Of a DNA stretch of 64,000 nt, positions 1 to 10,104 are shown piece by piece. This DNA is from Moraxella bovoculi 237. Lineage in GTDB: Bacteria > Pseudomonadota > Gammaproteobacteria > Pseudomonadales > Moraxellaceae. Made by a program: the position numbers and the translations under genes. Where the stretch lies: the NCBI RefSeq assembly GCF_000696305.2, contig NZ_AOMT01000026.1:124001-188000 (forward strand). Reading direction: 5' to 3'. Each line of letters starts with the position of its first letter. Position 1 is the stretch's first letter. The notes below the pieces were generated by a model that did no database searches, had not been told where the DNA came from, and was given only the letters and a program-made list of their open reading frames with translations.

Positions 1-76
1 TCTTGGCAGGCAGACGCATCACAACGAGTAATATAAAAACAATGAGAATTGGCAATATCGCCAAAAAGGTAAGCAT
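1..76 (-). CDS. N-terminus of a lactate-permease-like membrane protein (partial)
   Basis: Only the first 25 codons are present; the gene runs off the left edge. The peptide is almost all hydrophobic and ends in a VVMRLPAK-type stretch, which resembles the first membrane segment of LldP/LctP lactate permeases, proton-coupled importers of lactate in the inner membrane. The start at 76 is chosen because a GGAG Shine-Dalgarno sequence sits 7 bases upstream; an in-frame ATG at 97 has none. The family call rests on a very short stretch, so another multi-spanning transporter is possible. Confidence 0.4.
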   Translation of the reverse strand, partial: MLTFLAILPILIVFILLVVMRLPAK

Positions 77-321
77 AACAGTGCTCCATGCGACCATAAA
101 GGCACGCCGATTAGTCAGTTCGACTCATAAAATCAGCCCATAAAAGCTTGGGTTTGATTCATTGAGTCGATTTGTGTTGTGTTTAAATCCATATCAAAAG
201 TAGAGCAACTGCAAAACAGTTGCTCAAATTCATCGTTATTGTACTGATTTTTTTGCCAAAAAGGAATAGCTCTCAATTAATTTTTGTCCGTTTATCAAAT
301 GACCGCTTTGATTATGACCGT

Positions 322-720
322 CTAAACAGGCATCGTGCTTTTTGGGTCGGTCAATGTCATGATGTCCATCACACTAAAAGGGTAACACAGCAGTCGTGTT
401 GGCGTCACCAATATCGGAATCACAACTCCCAAAGTCTCAATCACCAGCTCATCTGCATTCATCACATCTGCACGATGGACAAAAGGCAGCGGTCTGATGC
501 GTCCGACTTGACTGAGCAGGGCATACACCTCATCACAAAGGTGACAACCGTCTGTGCCGATCAGATACCAGTCATTGCCCAAATTAATGTTAAAATTGGA
601 TAATAATGTCTGATAAAATTCAAAAAATTGTTCATTGCTGAGTGTGTCTAGCGCGAAACGGTTTTTTGATAAATCAGTTAACTGATTGATAAATATTGGA
701 TTATTCATATCGATAAACAT
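322..720 (-). CDS. Glutaredoxin-like protein with CHLC motif
   Basis: A 132-residue soluble protein. The recognisable part begins near residue 52 as a thioredoxin-fold start (WYLIGTDGCHLCDEV), with the redox-type CxxC motif at residues 59-62. This matches the small glutaredoxin-like family (DUF836 type), in which the two cysteines would act in thiol-disulfide exchange. The first 50 residues are not recognised and the fold would end near residue 120. There is no clear ribosome binding site, and a second ATG at 708 is an alternative start. It is divergent from mtgA. A + strand frame at 220-603 overlaps it but has no protein-like character. Role and substrate are unknown. Confidence 0.6.
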   Translation of the reverse strand: MFIDMNNPIFINQLTDLSKNRFALDTLSNEQFFEFYQTLLSNFNINLGNDWYLIGTDGCHLCDEVYALLSQVGRIRPLPFVHRADVMNADELVIETLGVVIPILVTPTRLLCYPFSVMDIMTLTDPKSTMPV

Positions 721-776
721 CTAAAATAGTGTAAAATAGGATGATTGTCATTATAACGTAAAATAAGGCTGGTATA

Positions 777-1451
777 GTGCTTAAAAAATTTTTTCGTTGG
801 ATTGTTCTGTGTGTTGTTGCTGTCTTTTTGGGGTTTAACTTGATGGTAGCGGCACTTTTGGGCGTGGGCAAATTTACACCAGTGACCGAGTCGGCGTTCA
901 TGATGGCGCACAGATTCGGCGGCGGTACGGTCACTCAGATGTGGGTGGATTATGACAATATCACCAAAAGTGTCAAGCAGGCCGCGATCGTGAGCGAGGA
1001 TGCCAAATTTACTCAACATCACGGGTTTGACTTTGATAGCATTGAGAGCGCCATTAAGGAAAATGAAGCTGAGGGCGCGATCGCAAGAGGTGGCTCAACC
1101 ATCAGTCAGCAGCTTGCCAAGAATTTATTTTTGACTTCGCATCGCTCATACATTCGAAAGGGCGAAGAGGCGATCATCGTCCTGATGATGGAAGGGATTT
1201 GGGATAAGAAGCGCATCTTAGAGGTGTACTTGAACGTGGTGGAGTTTGGCGATGGGATTTATGGCATTGAGTCAGCGGCACGCCACTATTATGGCAAATC
1301 CGCCAAAAATCTTAATCGCGAACAAGCCGCGCTGCTCATCAGCATGCTGCCAAACCCAAAATACTATCAAAAAAATAAAAACGCCAAACGACTTAGAAAC
1401 AAACAACGAATCATACTGCGTCGCATGAACAGCGCAGTATTGCCAAGCTAG
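777..1451 (+). CDS. mtgA: Monofunctional peptidoglycan glycosyltransferase
   Basis: Polymerises lipid II into glycan strands at the periplasmic face of the inner membrane. The 224-residue protein has one N-terminal membrane anchor (about residues 7-30) and then a GT51 domain. The family's first motif is EDAKFTQHHGFD with the expected catalytic Glu74. GGSTISQQLAKN and RKGEEAIIVLMME follow, then the EVYLNVVEFG region and a C-terminal QAALLISMLPNP segment. The length is normal for MtgA. It starts with GTG; the only upstream in-frame ATG (741) is followed at once by a stop. The next gene, ppk, is on the same strand 57 bases downstream. Confidence 0.95.
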   Translation: MLKKFFRWIVLCVVAVFLGFNLMVAALLGVGKFTPVTESAFMMAHRFGGGTVTQMWVDYDNITKSVKQAAIVSEDAKFTQHHGFDFDSIESAIKENEAEGAIARGGSTISQQLAKNLFLTSHRSYIRKGEEAIIVLMMEGIWDKKRILEVYLNVVEFGDGIYGIESAARHYYGKSAKNLNREQAALLISMLPNPKYYQKNKNAKRLRNKQRIILRRMNSAVLPS

Positions 1452-1508
1452 AATGGTAAAAAAGTCAGCAATAAGCCAATATAATCAACAAAATACAAGG
1501 AGAATGCC

Positions 1509-3755
1509 GTGACCCAAAGAGCCACCAATTCAAGACCTGCAGCCAAGCGCGCCACTTCAAAAGTGTCAAGCGTGCTGTCCGAAGCGAACAATTTACCAAG
1601 CATTGAGCAAGTCGCCATGCAAAGCGTGCTAGGCACGGCACCACCACCAGCAGATCTGCATGAGATTCAGCATATCATGAATGAGGTGGGCGGCTTTACG
1701 CCAGAGTGTTACATCAACCGTGATCTATCAACGTTAAGATTTCAGTTGCGTGTGCTTGCTCAGGCGGTGAACCCGCGCAACCCTTTGCTTGAACGGATGT
1801 TCTTTTTGACGATTTTTTCGTCTAACATGGATGAGTTTTTTGAGATTCGTGTGGCAGGATTGCTCCAAAAGATGAAAAATGGCGACAAGTCCAGCAGTTT
1901 AGACGGTCGTAAGCCATCAGAGCTACTTGCAGAGATCAGTCAGGTGGCGCATCGTGCGGTCGAAGAGCAGTATCGCATCTTGAACGAAGAGATTTTACCT
2001 GAGCTTGCCAAATCTGACATTCGTTATCTCAAGCGTCATGAGCTTACAGATGCCCAAAAGGCATGGATGAGGGGGTATTTTTTTAATCAGGTGCTGCCTG
2101 TATTGACACCGATTAGCATTGATCCTGCGCATCCATTTCCACGCCTTGTGAACAAGTCATTAAACTTCATCGTAAGCCTAGAGGGTAAGGATGCCTTTGG
2201 GCGTGACATTAATCGTGCCATAGTGCCTGCGCCGCGTTCATTGCCGCGTGTAATTCGCCTGCCCGATGAGCTGACATGTGGCAAGGATCATCATATCATG
2301 CTGTCTGCGGTGATTCATGAGCATGTGGGCGAGCTGTTCTTGGGAATGAAGGTCACAGGTTGCCATCAGTTTAGATTAACGCGTAATGCCGACCTTGCGC
2401 TGTCCGATGATGTTGAGGATCTGGCTAAGGCACTTGAGGGTGAGCTGGATAATCGCCGCTTTGGTCATAAAGTTCGCCTAGAGGTCACAACAAACTGCCC
2501 AAAAGAAACTTACGAGTTCCTACTGCAAGAATTTGAGCTCGACGAGAGTCAGCTGTATCGCGTGAATGGTCCTGTGAATCTGACGCGCATGCTGACGAGC
2601 TTTGATAAGCCAGAGCTTAAATTTGCGCCATTTACCCATGCTATCCCTAAGGCATTTCGCGGCATGGAGAGTGTGCGAGTCGCCAAAGAAGGCACGTCGA
2701 TGTTTGATGTCATCAAAAAAGAAGACGTGCTTGTGCATCATCCTTTCCACGCCTTTACACCGGTGGTGAATCTACTGTGGCAAGCGGCGAATGATCCCGA
2801 TGTGTTAGCCATCAAGCAGACCATCTATCGATCTGGTACGAATTCTGAAATCGTACAAGCGCTAGCCGCCGCCGCTCGTAATGGCAAAGAGGTCACGGCA
2901 GTGATTGAGCTGCGTGCGCGTTTTGATGAAGCGAGCAACATCGCGGTGGCGAACATGCTTCAAGAGGCTGGGGCGGTTGTGGTGTATGGCGTGGTGGGTT
3001 ATAAGACTCATGCTAAGCTTATGCTCATCGTCCGCCGCGAAAAAGGCAAAATTCGCCGTTATGCACACTTAGGCACGGGTAACTATCACGCGGGTAACGC
3101 TAAGGCATATACTGACTATGGTCTATTCACCGCAGATAAGCAGATCTGTGAAGATGTGCACGGCGTATTCGTGCAGCTAACAGGCATGGGTCGTCCGATG
3201 CCATCGCATCAGATTCTGCACGCGCCTTTTACTTTGCATGATGGGTTGATGCAGATGATTGATGATGAGATTCATCACGCCAAAAACGGCAAAAAAGCGC
3301 GAATCATCATGAAATGTAATGCGGTCACCGAGCGTCGAATCATTGACAAGCTGTACGAGGCAAGTCAGGCAGGTGTGCAGATTAATTTGATTGTTCGTTC
3401 TATCTGCTGTCTGCGCCCACAAGTAAAGAACCTATCAGAGAACATCCGTGTGCGCTCCATCGTCGGTCGATTCCTAGAACATACGCGCGTGTATTATTTT
3501 TATAATGATGGCGATGAGAAGCTGTACTGCTCAAGTGCTGATTTGATGGATCGTAACTTATTGCACCGCGTTGAGACTGCATTTCCTATCTTGGACAAAA
3601 AACTATTCAAGCGAATCTATGAAGACGGCTTGATTAACTACCTTCAAGATAACGTTCAGGCTTGGGAGCTTGATGGGCGTGGCGAGTGGAATCAGGTGCA
3701 TCATAGCCTTGACATTCACGATGCCCAGAGCATCCTACTGGAGAAGATTTGCTGA
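1509..3755 (+). CDS. ppk1: Polyphosphate kinase 1
   Basis: Reversibly transfers the gamma phosphate of ATP to build inorganic polyphosphate. The 748-residue protein contains all PPK1 domains: the N-terminal [12 protein letters not shown] segment, [11 protein letters not shown], and the two C-terminal phospholipase-D-like domains. The histidine expected to be phosphorylated (E. coli His435) is His501 in KTHAKLML, followed by the [12 protein letters not shown] signature. The first roughly 65 residues are a low-complexity Ala/Ser-rich extension absent from E. coli PPK. The GTG start is supported by AAGGAGA 6 bases upstream. Its stop overlaps the next gene's start (TGATG), so ychJ is probably translationally coupled. 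Confidence 0.96.
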   Translation: MTQRATNSRPAAKRATSKVSSVLSEANNLPSIEQVAMQSVLGTAPPPADLHEIQHIMNEVGGFTPECYINRDLSTLRFQLRVLAQAVNPRNPLLERMFFLTIFSSNMDEFFEIRVAGLLQKMKNGDKSSSLDGRKPSELLAEISQVAHRAVEEQYRILNEEILPELAKSDIRYLKRHELTDAQKAWMRGYFFNQVLPVLTPISIDPAHPFPRLVNKSLNFIVSLEGKDAFGRDINRAIVPAPRSLPRVIRLPDELTCGKDHHIMLSAVIHEHVGELFLGMKVTGCHQFRLTRNADLALSDDVEDLAKALEGELDNRRFGHKVRLEVTTNCPKETYEFLLQEFELDESQLYRVNGPVNLTRMLTSFDKPELKFAPFTHAIPKAFRGMESVRVAKEGTSMFDVIKKEDVLVHHPFHAFTPVVNLLWQAANDPDVLAIKQTIYRSGTNSEIVQALAAAARNGKEVTAVIELRARFDEASNIAVANMLQEAGAVVVYGVVGYKTHAKLMLIVRREKGKIRRYAHLGTGNYHAGNAKAYTDYGLFTADKQICEDVHGVFVQLTGMGRPMPSHQILHAPFTLHDGLMQMIDDEIHHAKNGKKARIIMKCNAVTERRIIDKLYEASQAGVQINLIVRSICCLRPQVKNLSENIRVRSIVGRFLEHTRVYYFYNDGDEKLYCSSADLMDRNLLHRVETAFPILDKKLFKRIYEDGLINYLQDNVQAWELDGRGEWNQVHHSLDIHDAQSILLEKIC

Positions 3756-4210
3756 TGCAATGCCCTTGTGGAAGCCCATCCTACCAACACTGCTGTCAGC
3801 TGTTGCATGAAGGTGTGCCTGCTGCTACGGCTGAGGCACTCATGCGTTCACGGTTTAGTGCTTTTTATCTTAAAAATATCGACTATATTGTCGAGACGAC
3901 CGTGCCAAGTCAGCAGGGTTTATTGGATAAGAATGCGCTACAATCATGGGTGGATGAGATGAATTGGACGCGTCTTGATGTGATTAGCCATGTCGCCAAG
4001 ATCGGCAAACGCCACGCCCAAGTGCATTTTAGAGCTTATTATGATAACGGGCGGGGCGAATCTTGTCATGACGAGCATTCAAGCTTTGTCAAGGTTGATG
4101 CTGTTTGGTACTTTTTAGATCCTACTGTGGCAAATGCGTTCACTAACAAGCAGCCGTGCTTATGCGGTAGCGGCGATAAATTTAAAGCGTGTTGCGGTAA
4201 GTTCTTATGA
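3755..4210 (+). CDS. ychJ: YchJ-family SEC-C metal-binding protein
   Basis: A 151-residue member of the UPF0225/YchJ family, whose function is not established. Two SEC-C-type cysteine motifs frame the protein: [12 protein letters not shown] at the N-terminus and [14 protein letters not shown] at the C-terminus. Both are expected to bind zinc, as in the SecA tail. Between them lies an NTF2-like domain with the family's [10 protein letters not shown] segment. The ATG at 3755 overlaps the ppk1 stop as TGATG and has GGAGAAG upstream, so it is preferred over an in-frame TTG at 3749. It is followed by a good terminator. Confidence 0.88.
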   Translation: MQCPCGSPSYQHCCQLLHEGVPAATAEALMRSRFSAFYLKNIDYIVETTVPSQQGLLDKNALQSWVDEMNWTRLDVISHVAKIGKRHAQVHFRAYYDNGRGESCHDEHSSFVKVDAVWYFLDPTVANAFTNKQPCLCGSGDKFKACCGKFL

Positions 4211-4237
4211 TTTGTTTGATTTGTCCATGTTTGTATC

Positions 4238-4267
4238 AAAAAAAGGTGTCTATAAGCACCTTTTTTT
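4238..4267 (+). terminator. Rho-independent terminator after ychJ
   Basis: Inverted repeat AAAAAAGGTG / CACCTTTTTT with an 8-base loop and a run of seven T. It would end the ppk1-ychJ transcript before the thiI remnant. Confidence 0.8.
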
Positions 4268-4284
4268 ATCTATCCATTAAAATT

Positions 4285-5726
4285 ATGAAATTCGTTGTCA
4301 AAGTCTTCCCCGAGATCATCGTGAAAAGCGAATCCATCAAGAAACGCTTTATTAAGGTGCTGTGGGGCACTATCCAAAACGTACTCATGCAGCACGATAA
4401 GACGGTTAAGGTCATCCGTCATTGGAATTTTCTTGAGGTGCGTTCAAGATGAATCAAAGCGCGCCCAACTTCGTGCGGCATTGACTTATATTCCAAGGAT
4501 TCATCGTGTGCTGGAGATTGATGATTCGCCTTTTACGGACATGCATGATATTTTTGAGCAGACTTTGGTGAGAGTCAAAGACGAGATTGAGGGCAAGAGG
4601 TTTTGTGTGCGTGTTAAGCGTCGCGGCAAGCATGATTTTGATTCGATGGATGTCATCCGTTATGTGGGCGGTGGGCTAAATCAGCATATTCCTAGCGCCA
4701 AAGTTTGGCTAAAAGACCCTGAGGTCTTCATCAAGATTGAGATCGAGCATGATTGCTTGATGTTCGTGCAGGCGCGTCATGAAGGGATTGGGGGGGATTC
4801 CCGATCAGCACCCAAGAAGATGTGTTGTCTTTGATCTTGGGTGGTTTTGATTCTGGCGTGGCAAGCCACATGTTCACAAGCCGCGGCAGCCGAGTGCATT
4901 ATGTGTTCTTTAATCTGGGTGGGCGTGCGCATGAAATTGGCACCAAGCAAATGGCATACCATCTGTGGCAAAAACACGGCAGTTCGAACCGTGTGAGATT
5001 TATCACCGTGGATTTTGAACCTGTGGTAGCTAAGATTCTACAGAAGATCGATGATGGTCAAATGGGCGTCGTGCTAAAGTGTATGATGGTGCGTGCTGGC
5101 AGTAGCATTGCTAAGGACTATCGCATTGAAGCGATTGTCACGGGTGAGGCATTGGGGCAGGTTGCCAGTCAGACGCTGACCAACTTACGCGTCATCGATA
5201 AGGCAAGCGATACACTCATATTAAGACCGCTCATCACTCATGATAAGAAAAACATTGTCGACATGGCCAGCATTGGTACGGCCGATATTGCCAAATCCAT
5301 GTCTGAGTTCTGTGGTGTTATCTCAAAAAACCAACGGTTAAGGCCATCGAGCATAAGATTGTCGACACTGAAGTGAATTTTGATTTCGACATTCTACAAT
5401 GCGCCATTGATACCGCCATATGCATGGATATTCGAGACATAGCAAACGAAGAACATGATAATCAAACCGTCCAGTCGGTTGATACTGTATCAGCAGATGA
5501 GGTTGTCATCGACATTCGCACGCCTGACGAGATCGAGGATTCACCACTGGATATGGAAGCGGATGTGATCGAGATGCCTTTTTGTCGCTTGGGTACGAAC
5601 TTTAGTGAGTTTGATCAATCAAAAACCCACTTGTTGTATTGTCAGCGCGGTGTGATGTGCGGTTTGCAGGCAATGGCATTAAAGAGTAAAGGTTTTGATA
5701 ATATTAAGGTTTTAAAGCTAAAATAA
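4285..5726 (+). pseudogene. thiI: tRNA 4-thiouridine synthase ThiI, frameshifted pseudogene
   Basis: ThiI moves sulfur to tRNA U8 and, in enterobacteria, to thiamine thiazole synthesis. Read piecewise, the region matches full-length ThiI closely ([50 protein letters not shown], then a C-terminal rhodanese domain with the YCQRGVM cysteine loop). No single frame carries it. Four indels are needed: a 2-base loss (or 1-base gain) at about 4447, an extra G in the G7 run at 4790-4796, an extra C at 4800-4802, and a lost C at about 5331. The PP-loop reads LGGFDSG instead of SGGFDSG, a Ser-to-Leu change in the ATP-binding motif. One residue is also missing near 5270. Several independent lesions argue for real decay rather than one sequencing slip. 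Confidence 0.88.
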
Positions 5727-5751
5727 CAAAAAGGGCGTGATGCTCTTTTTG
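5727..5751. terminator. Bidirectional terminator between thiI remnant and xthA
   Basis: Near-palindrome CAAAAAGGGC / GCTCTTTTTG with a 5-base loop (one G-T pair). T runs on both strands fit termination of the two convergent genes. Confidence 0.6.
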
Positions 5752-5756
5752 TGTCT

Positions 5757-6605
5757 TTATACGTTTGTCTTAATGAGATAATCAATAACGACGGGCGCAT
5801 GATCTGAAAACCAATTATCCTTATAAACCCATGCGCCTACGGTACGCTCTTTCCAGTCGGGCGAGCAGGCTTGATAATCAATGCGCCAGCCCACGTTCTT
5901 GGCGCGCGCTTGTCCGCGATTTGACCACCAAGAATACACCTCAGATTCCTTGCGTACAACGCGAAACGTATCAACATAACCCAATTCATCATAAATATGA
6001 TCTAACCATGCGCGTTCATGAGGTAGGCAGCCAGATGCTTTTTGGTTGCCTGACCAGTTTTTGATATCGACGCGCTTATGCACGATGTTGTAGTCGCCGC
6101 AGATGATGACGGATTTATCTTCATCGCGCCAGTGTTTTAGGATTTGTTTGTATTCATCTAGGAAGATGTCTTTGCGTGCTTGGGCTTCATCGCCTGATGA
6201 GCCAGATGGTAGGTATAGAGATGAGATAAATACAGGCTTATCAAGACCTAAGTCAAACTCTGCGGTGATGAATCGACCCTGACTGTCAGCAAGCTCAAAA
6301 CCAAGACCACGGCTCAACGATACGATCGGCAAACGACTATAAATCGCTGTGCCTGCATAGCCTGCACGTTCAGCGGGAAATAGATGGGTGTGCCAACCTT
6401 CTGGCTTAAATTTATCCGTCCATTGATCATGGTTGATGCGCGTCTCTTGCATGCAGACGACATCCGCTTCAGATTCATTCAGCCAATCAAGCAAGCCCTT
6501 TTTCTCGGCGGCGCGCAGTCCGTTGACATTAATGGAGATGACGCGCAGTAGGCGTTCATTGGCGTTTAGGGTGTGATGTGATTTTGGTCGGTGTAGATAA
6601 GGCAT
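5757..6605 (-). CDS. xthA: Exodeoxyribonuclease III
   Basis: AP endonuclease and 3'-5' exonuclease of base excision repair. The 282 residues hold the exonuclease-endonuclease-phosphatase fold in order: NVNGLRAAEKKG, the metal-binding Glu in CMQETRI, the tyrosine segment SSLYLPSG, GDYNIVHK with the Asp/Asn pair, and the catalytic SDHAPV near the C-terminus. The first 19 residues precede the usual start of the fold, so the true start may be slightly internal. It stands alone, convergent with thiI. Confidence 0.94.
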   Translation of the reverse strand: MPYLHRPKSHHTLNANERLLRVISINVNGLRAAEKKGLLDWLNESEADVVCMQETRINHDQWTDKFKPEGWHTHLFPAERAGYAGTAIYSRLPIVSLSRGLGFELADSQGRFITAEFDLGLDKPVFISSLYLPSGSSGDEAQARKDIFLDEYKQILKHWRDEDKSVIICGDYNIVHKRVDIKNWSGNQKASGCLPHERAWLDHIYDELGYVDTFRVVRKESEVYSWWSNRGQARAKNVGWRIDYQACSPDWKERTVGAWVYKDNWFSDHAPVVIDYLIKTNV

Positions 6606-6689
6606 GAGATAAATTGCAATTTAAAAAAGGCGACATTCTAGCATAAATGCCGCCAAAAGATAAGGGTAGGGCTGATGCGGATTGTGTTA

Positions 6690-7409
6690 TCAATCCTCAA
6701 TCACAGTCTCTTCGCTTGATTTCCAGTTGTAAGCACCGTACATGAGAATCTGCATCTGACGTGTGCAGCGACGGAGCATTTCTTGTTTGTGGTGCTCAAC
6801 ATCAATAGGGTCTTGTTTGTCGGTGATGTCTTCAGCATCTTCATCATCAAGGTTTGGTGTATAAGTCAGCTCTAGCCAGTCGATGATCCAAGAGAATGAC
6901 AGATTAACACCAATCTCAGCCAATAGGTAGCGGTCTTCGCTGCCAATGTGTTCAAAGGCAGGCTGTAGCGCCAAGTCCTCGCCCATGATCTTGGCGAAGT
7001 AGTGAATCTGTAGACTGATCGCGTTACGTACCGCCTCGGAGCCACCAAAGCGCTCCGATGCGATGAATTGCCAATATCTAGGCTGCGCATCTACGGCCTT
7101 GAAAAATATTTGTACGCTCTTGGCGATTTGACGTTCAAAACTGCGTTTTTTGCCCAGCTGCATGTGCTCGCGTAAGATGGATAGTGCATCACCCAATTCA
7201 TCTTCAACCAACGCTTTGCCAAGGCATTCCATGTCATCAAAATGACGATAAAAGGCCGTCGGCACAACCCCAACCTCGCGAGTGACTTGGCGCAGACTGA
7301 TGGAGCTGTATCCTTGCCCGGTCATGCATAAATCTAGAACAGCATTAAAGAAAGCTTGACGTGTTTGGCGTTTTTTTTGTTCTCGAGTGGTGGTTTTTGT
7401 TTCTGTCAT
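6690..7409 (-). CDS. TetR-family regulator, FabR-like
   Basis: A 239-residue DNA-binding protein. The N-terminal helix-turn-helix (about residues 30-62, SLRQVTREVGVVPTAFYRHF) and the C-terminal QMQILMYGAYNW segment both resemble FabR. FabR represses unsaturated fatty acid synthesis genes in E. coli in response to the acyl-CoA/acyl-ACP pool. It carries an acidic insertion near residue 190 (DDEDAEDITD). No fatty acid gene lies beside it here, so the target is inferred only from similarity; a different TetR repressor remains possible. Confidence 0.7.
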   Translation of the reverse strand: MTETKTTTREQKKRQTRQAFFNAVLDLCMTGQGYSSISLRQVTREVGVVPTAFYRHFDDMECLGKALVEDELGDALSILREHMQLGKKRSFERQIAKSVQIFFKAVDAQPRYWQFIASERFGGSEAVRNAISLQIHYFAKIMGEDLALQPAFEHIGSEDRYLLAEIGVNLSFSWIIDWLELTYTPNLDDEDAEDITDKQDPIDVEHHKQEMLRRCTRQMQILMYGAYNWKSSEETVIED

Positions 7410-7554
7410 GAATCAATCCGATGAAGTCAGTGTGCTTAAACGCGCCCATTAAAGCGCATAAAATTGAGTGAATAACTGTGTATTATGAATAAAAATCTAG
7501 AAATTTTCAATCAAATTCATAAAATGTTGCATTTTTGTTAATATGATTTTTTAT

Positions 7555-7589
7555 ATTAAAAAAAAGCCAAGCGTGAACCGCTTGGCTTT
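7555..7589 (-). terminator. Terminator of the His-rich lipoprotein gene
   Basis: Perfect 11-bp inverted repeat AAAGCCAAGCG / CGCTTGGCTTT with a 5-base loop, followed on the minus strand by a run of T. It lies just downstream of the lipoprotein gene. Confidence 0.85.
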
Positions 7590-7602
7590 ATCACCTTGAT
7601 GA

Positions 7603-8127
7603 TTAAGACTTGGTGCAATCTAGAAGGGTGGCGTTGTTCGCACCCAGTACTTGGGCTTTGTTGCCATCTAAGATCAGAGTCATTGGCTTGCCATCGCCTT
7701 CAATGCCTTCATTAGTGGTGAAGCGTTTTTTGTCATTTAGGTTTTGGTTTAGATCGTAAGTGATATCATCGGCAGTAAGATGTGCCTCGATTTCGCCTTC
7801 GTGATTGTGTACAGCAATATTTATACTCTTGTCGCCGCATTGAAATTTGTCACCATCATGATGATGTGCATGATCGCCATGATCGTGTGCGTGATCATGA
7901 TTATGGTCGTGCTCTGCATGATCATCATGTTCATGGCTGTGATCGTGATCGTGCGCATGATCGTGATTATGCTGTGTATCGGCCGTATTTTCAGAAATAT
8001 TTGCTGCTTCGGTAGCGGGGGCGGCCGCCTCAATGGTTGTGGTCTCGGCAGGTGCTTCGGCTTGTTTTTTATCGCAAGCGGTTAAAGCCAAAGTAGCAAC
8101 CAGTGAAGTTAGGATGATTTTTTTCAT
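7603..8127 (-). CDS. Histidine-rich lipoprotein with MliC-like C-terminal domain
   Basis: A 174-residue lipoprotein. The signal peptide ends in a lipobox at Cys18 (LTAC), followed by an Ala/Glu/Pro linker. Residues 53-90 hold 19 histidines alternating with Asp/Glu/Ala, a pattern expected to bind Zn(II), Cu(II) or Ni(II). The last 80 residues carry Cys97 and Cys171 at either end, and their pattern (KFQCGD ... LLDC) resembles the MliC/PliC lysozyme-inhibitor fold with its single disulfide. That similarity is by eye. Likely periplasmic or outer-membrane; metal buffering or metal presentation is an inference. The gene has its own terminator and appears to be a single-gene unit. Confidence 0.75.
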   Translation of the reverse strand: MKKIILTSLVATLALTACDKKQAEAPAETTTIEAAAPATEAANISENTADTQHNHDHAHDHDHSHEHDDHAEHDHNHDHAHDHGDHAHHHDGDKFQCGDKSINIAVHNHEGEIEAHLTADDITYDLNQNLNDKKRFTTNEGIEGDGKPMTLILDGNKAQVLGANNATLLDCTKS

Positions 8128-8243
8128 GATAAAACCTTAATTTGATGTGTCAATATGGTGAAATATTTAAATATTAGATGCAATGATCAAGATATATTAT
8201 AACAAAATTTACAATCATGACTCAAGCCTTGTAACTTGATAAC

Positions 8244-8266
8244 AAAAAAGCCGATAACTATCGGCT
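8244..8266 (-). terminator. Terminator of ychF
   Basis: Inverted repeat AGCCGAT / ATCGGCT with a 4-base loop; on the minus strand a T run follows. It sits 20 bases downstream of the ychF stop. Confidence 0.75.
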
Positions 8267-8285
8267 CTTTGAGGTTAATGCGCAA

Positions 8286-9377
8286 TCACACATTAAATCT
8301 AAAATGCATCACATCGCCGTCTTGGACGATATAGGTTTTGCCTTCTAGGCGAGACTTACCTGCTGCTGCTGCGCCTTTTTCTCCGCCATGTTCGATGAAA
8401 TCATCATAAGCGATCACTTCGGCACGGATAAAGCCACGCTCAAAGTCGGTGTGAATAACACCTGCCGCCTCAGGAGCGGTCGCACCCACAGGCACCGTCC
8501 ACGCGCGCACTTCTTTGACCCCTGCGGTGAAGTAGGTTTGTAGGTTTAGTAGATCATACCCTGCACGAATCACACGGTCAAGCCCTGCTTCACTCATGCC
8601 CATGCCTTCTAAAAACTCCGCCTTTTCTTCTTCGTCAAGCTGGGCGATTTCGGCTTCAATTTGGTTGCACAATGCCACGACAATGGCGTTTTCGCTTTGG
8701 GCAAATTCACGCACCGCATCTAGGTGGGGGTTATTTTCAAAACCGTCTTCTGCCACGTTGGCGATGTACATGACGGGTTTTAGAGTGATAAGCCCGTAGG
8801 ATTTGATGAGTTTTTTCTCATCATTGTCAAGATTTGCCATGCGTGCAGGTTTGCCGTCCGCCAAAAATGGCTCAATTTTTTGAAATACCGCCAAAATCGC
8901 CTGAGCGTCTTTGTCTCCGCCTTTTGCTTTTTTGGTGGCGTTAGTTATCGCACGTCCTACCGCTTCAAGGTCGGCAAGGGCAAGCTCGGTATTGATGGTC
9001 TCAATGTCGGATAGGGGGTTTACTCGTCCGTCCACATGAATGACGTTGTCATCATCAAAACAGCGTACCACATGGGCAATCGCGTCCGTCTCACGGATAT
9101 TGGCAAGGAATTGGTTGCCCATGCCTTCGCCCTTGCTCGCCCCTGCCACAAGCCCTGCGATGTCCACAAATTCCATGCTGGTCGGTAGCACACGTTCAGG
9201 CTTGACGATTTCTGCCAATGCCTTTAAGCGTGGGTCTGGCACAGGCACGATACCCGTGTTTGGGTCTTTGGTACAAAAGGGGAAGTTTTCGGCGGCAATG
9301 CCTGCCTTGGTGAGTGCATTAAATAGGGTGGATTTGCCAACGTTTGGCAAGCCTACGATACCACAGTTAAAGCCCAT
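8286..9377 (-). CDS. ychF: YchF (OLA1) ribosome-associated P-loop ATPase/GTPase
   Basis: A universally conserved Obg-like NTPase; E. coli YchF binds ATP and acts in translation and the oxidative stress response. The 363 residues show G1 GLPNVGKST, the long G2-to-G3 region with [16 protein letters not shown], a coiled-coil insertion, and the C-terminal TGS-like segment ending in [11 protein letters not shown]. The start at 9377 gives the standard [10 protein letters not shown]-terminus and the family's usual length. A frame extending 33 codons further upstream would be unusual and hydrophobic, so it is not used. Divergent from ndk. Confidence 0.95.
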   Translation of the reverse strand: MGFNCGIVGLPNVGKSTLFNALTKAGIAAENFPFCTKDPNTGIVPVPDPRLKALAEIVKPERVLPTSMEFVDIAGLVAGASKGEGMGNQFLANIRETDAIAHVVRCFDDDNVIHVDGRVNPLSDIETINTELALADLEAVGRAITNATKKAKGGDKDAQAILAVFQKIEPFLADGKPARMANLDNDEKKLIKSYGLITLKPVMYIANVAEDGFENNPHLDAVREFAQSENAIVVALCNQIEAEIAQLDEEEKAEFLEGMGMSEAGLDRVIRAGYDLLNLQTYFTAGVKEVRAWTVPVGATAPEAAGVIHTDFERGFIRAEVIAYDDFIEHGGEKGAAAAGKSRLEGKTYIVQDGDVMHFRFNV

Positions 9378-9539
9378 GAGTTGTCTCGCTGTTAAATTAA
9401 AGTTGCTTAAAGCATTAAAAATCATAAACAAACCATTATACCAAAAATTATCATTAATCTGTGAGATTTTTGGCAAAAAAACGAAATGTGATGGCGTGGC
9501 TTAGGTGATATTTTTTGATATTTTTGACATAAAAACCAC

Positions 9540-9569
9540 ATGACAAATCCCCCAAAAGATTGGTATAAT
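9540..9569 (+). promoter_or_regulatory. Sigma-70 promoter of ndk
   Basis: ATGACA (9540-9545) and a perfect TATAAT (9564-9569) separated by 18 bases, about 70 bases upstream of the ndk start. Confidence 0.65.
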
Positions 9570-9639
9570 GTGGGTAATTCTGCACGATCTTGTAGAATTT
9601 TTTATCCTTTTAAGCCCTTTATATTGTTAAGGAAATATC

Positions 9640-10071
9640 ATGGCTATCGAACGTACTCTATCTATCATCAAGCCGGACGCAGTTGGCAAAAACCACATCG
9701 GCGACATCATCGCTCGCTTCGAAAAAGCAGGCCTTAAGCCAGTTGCTATCAAATACAAGCACCTAACTCAAGCAGAAGCAGAAGGTTTCTACGCAGAGCA
9801 CAAAGAGCGTGGCTTCTTCGCTGACCTAGTAGCATTCATGACTTCAGGTCCTGTGGTTGTATCTGTACTAGAAGGCGAGAACGCTGTACTAGCACACCGC
9901 GATATCCTAGGCGCAACCAACCCAGCTGAAGCTGCTGCTGGCACCATCCGTGCTGACTTTGCAGTAAGCATCGACGAGAATGCAGCTCACGGTTCTGACT
10001 CTACCACTTCAGCTGAGCGCGAAATCGCTTACTTCTTCGGTGCAGACGAAATCTTCCCACGCACTCGTTAA
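9640..10071 (+). CDS. ndk: Nucleoside diphosphate kinase
   Basis: Transfers phosphate between NTPs and NDPs through a phosphohistidine. The 143-residue protein has the family start [13 protein letters not shown] and the active-site NAAHGSDS with catalytic His117. The length is exact for bacterial Ndk. AAGGAAA precedes the ATG. Codon use is conspicuously biased, as expected for a highly expressed gene. It has its own promoter and opens the conserved ndk-rlmN-pilF-ispG-hisS gene order. Confidence 0.97.
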   Translation: MAIERTLSIIKPDAVGKNHIGDIIARFEKAGLKPVAIKYKHLTQAEAEGFYAEHKERGFFADLVAFMTSGPVVVSVLEGENAVLAHRDILGATNPAEAAAGTIRADFAVSIDENAAHGSDSTTSAEREIAYFFGADEIFPRTR

Positions 10072-10104
10072 TTGATTGCCAGATATTATCATCTGATTAA
10101 TCGT

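Noticed and set aside
220-603. 127-codon open frame on the + strand
   Set aside because: Overlaps the glutaredoxin-like gene on the other strand; His/Gln-rich with no protein-like pattern.
7780-8085. Hydrophobic Met/Ile/Val-rich frame opposite the His-rich lipoprotein
   Set aside because: It is the complement of the His/Asp repeat codons (CAT/GAT give ATG/ATC), so a shadow.
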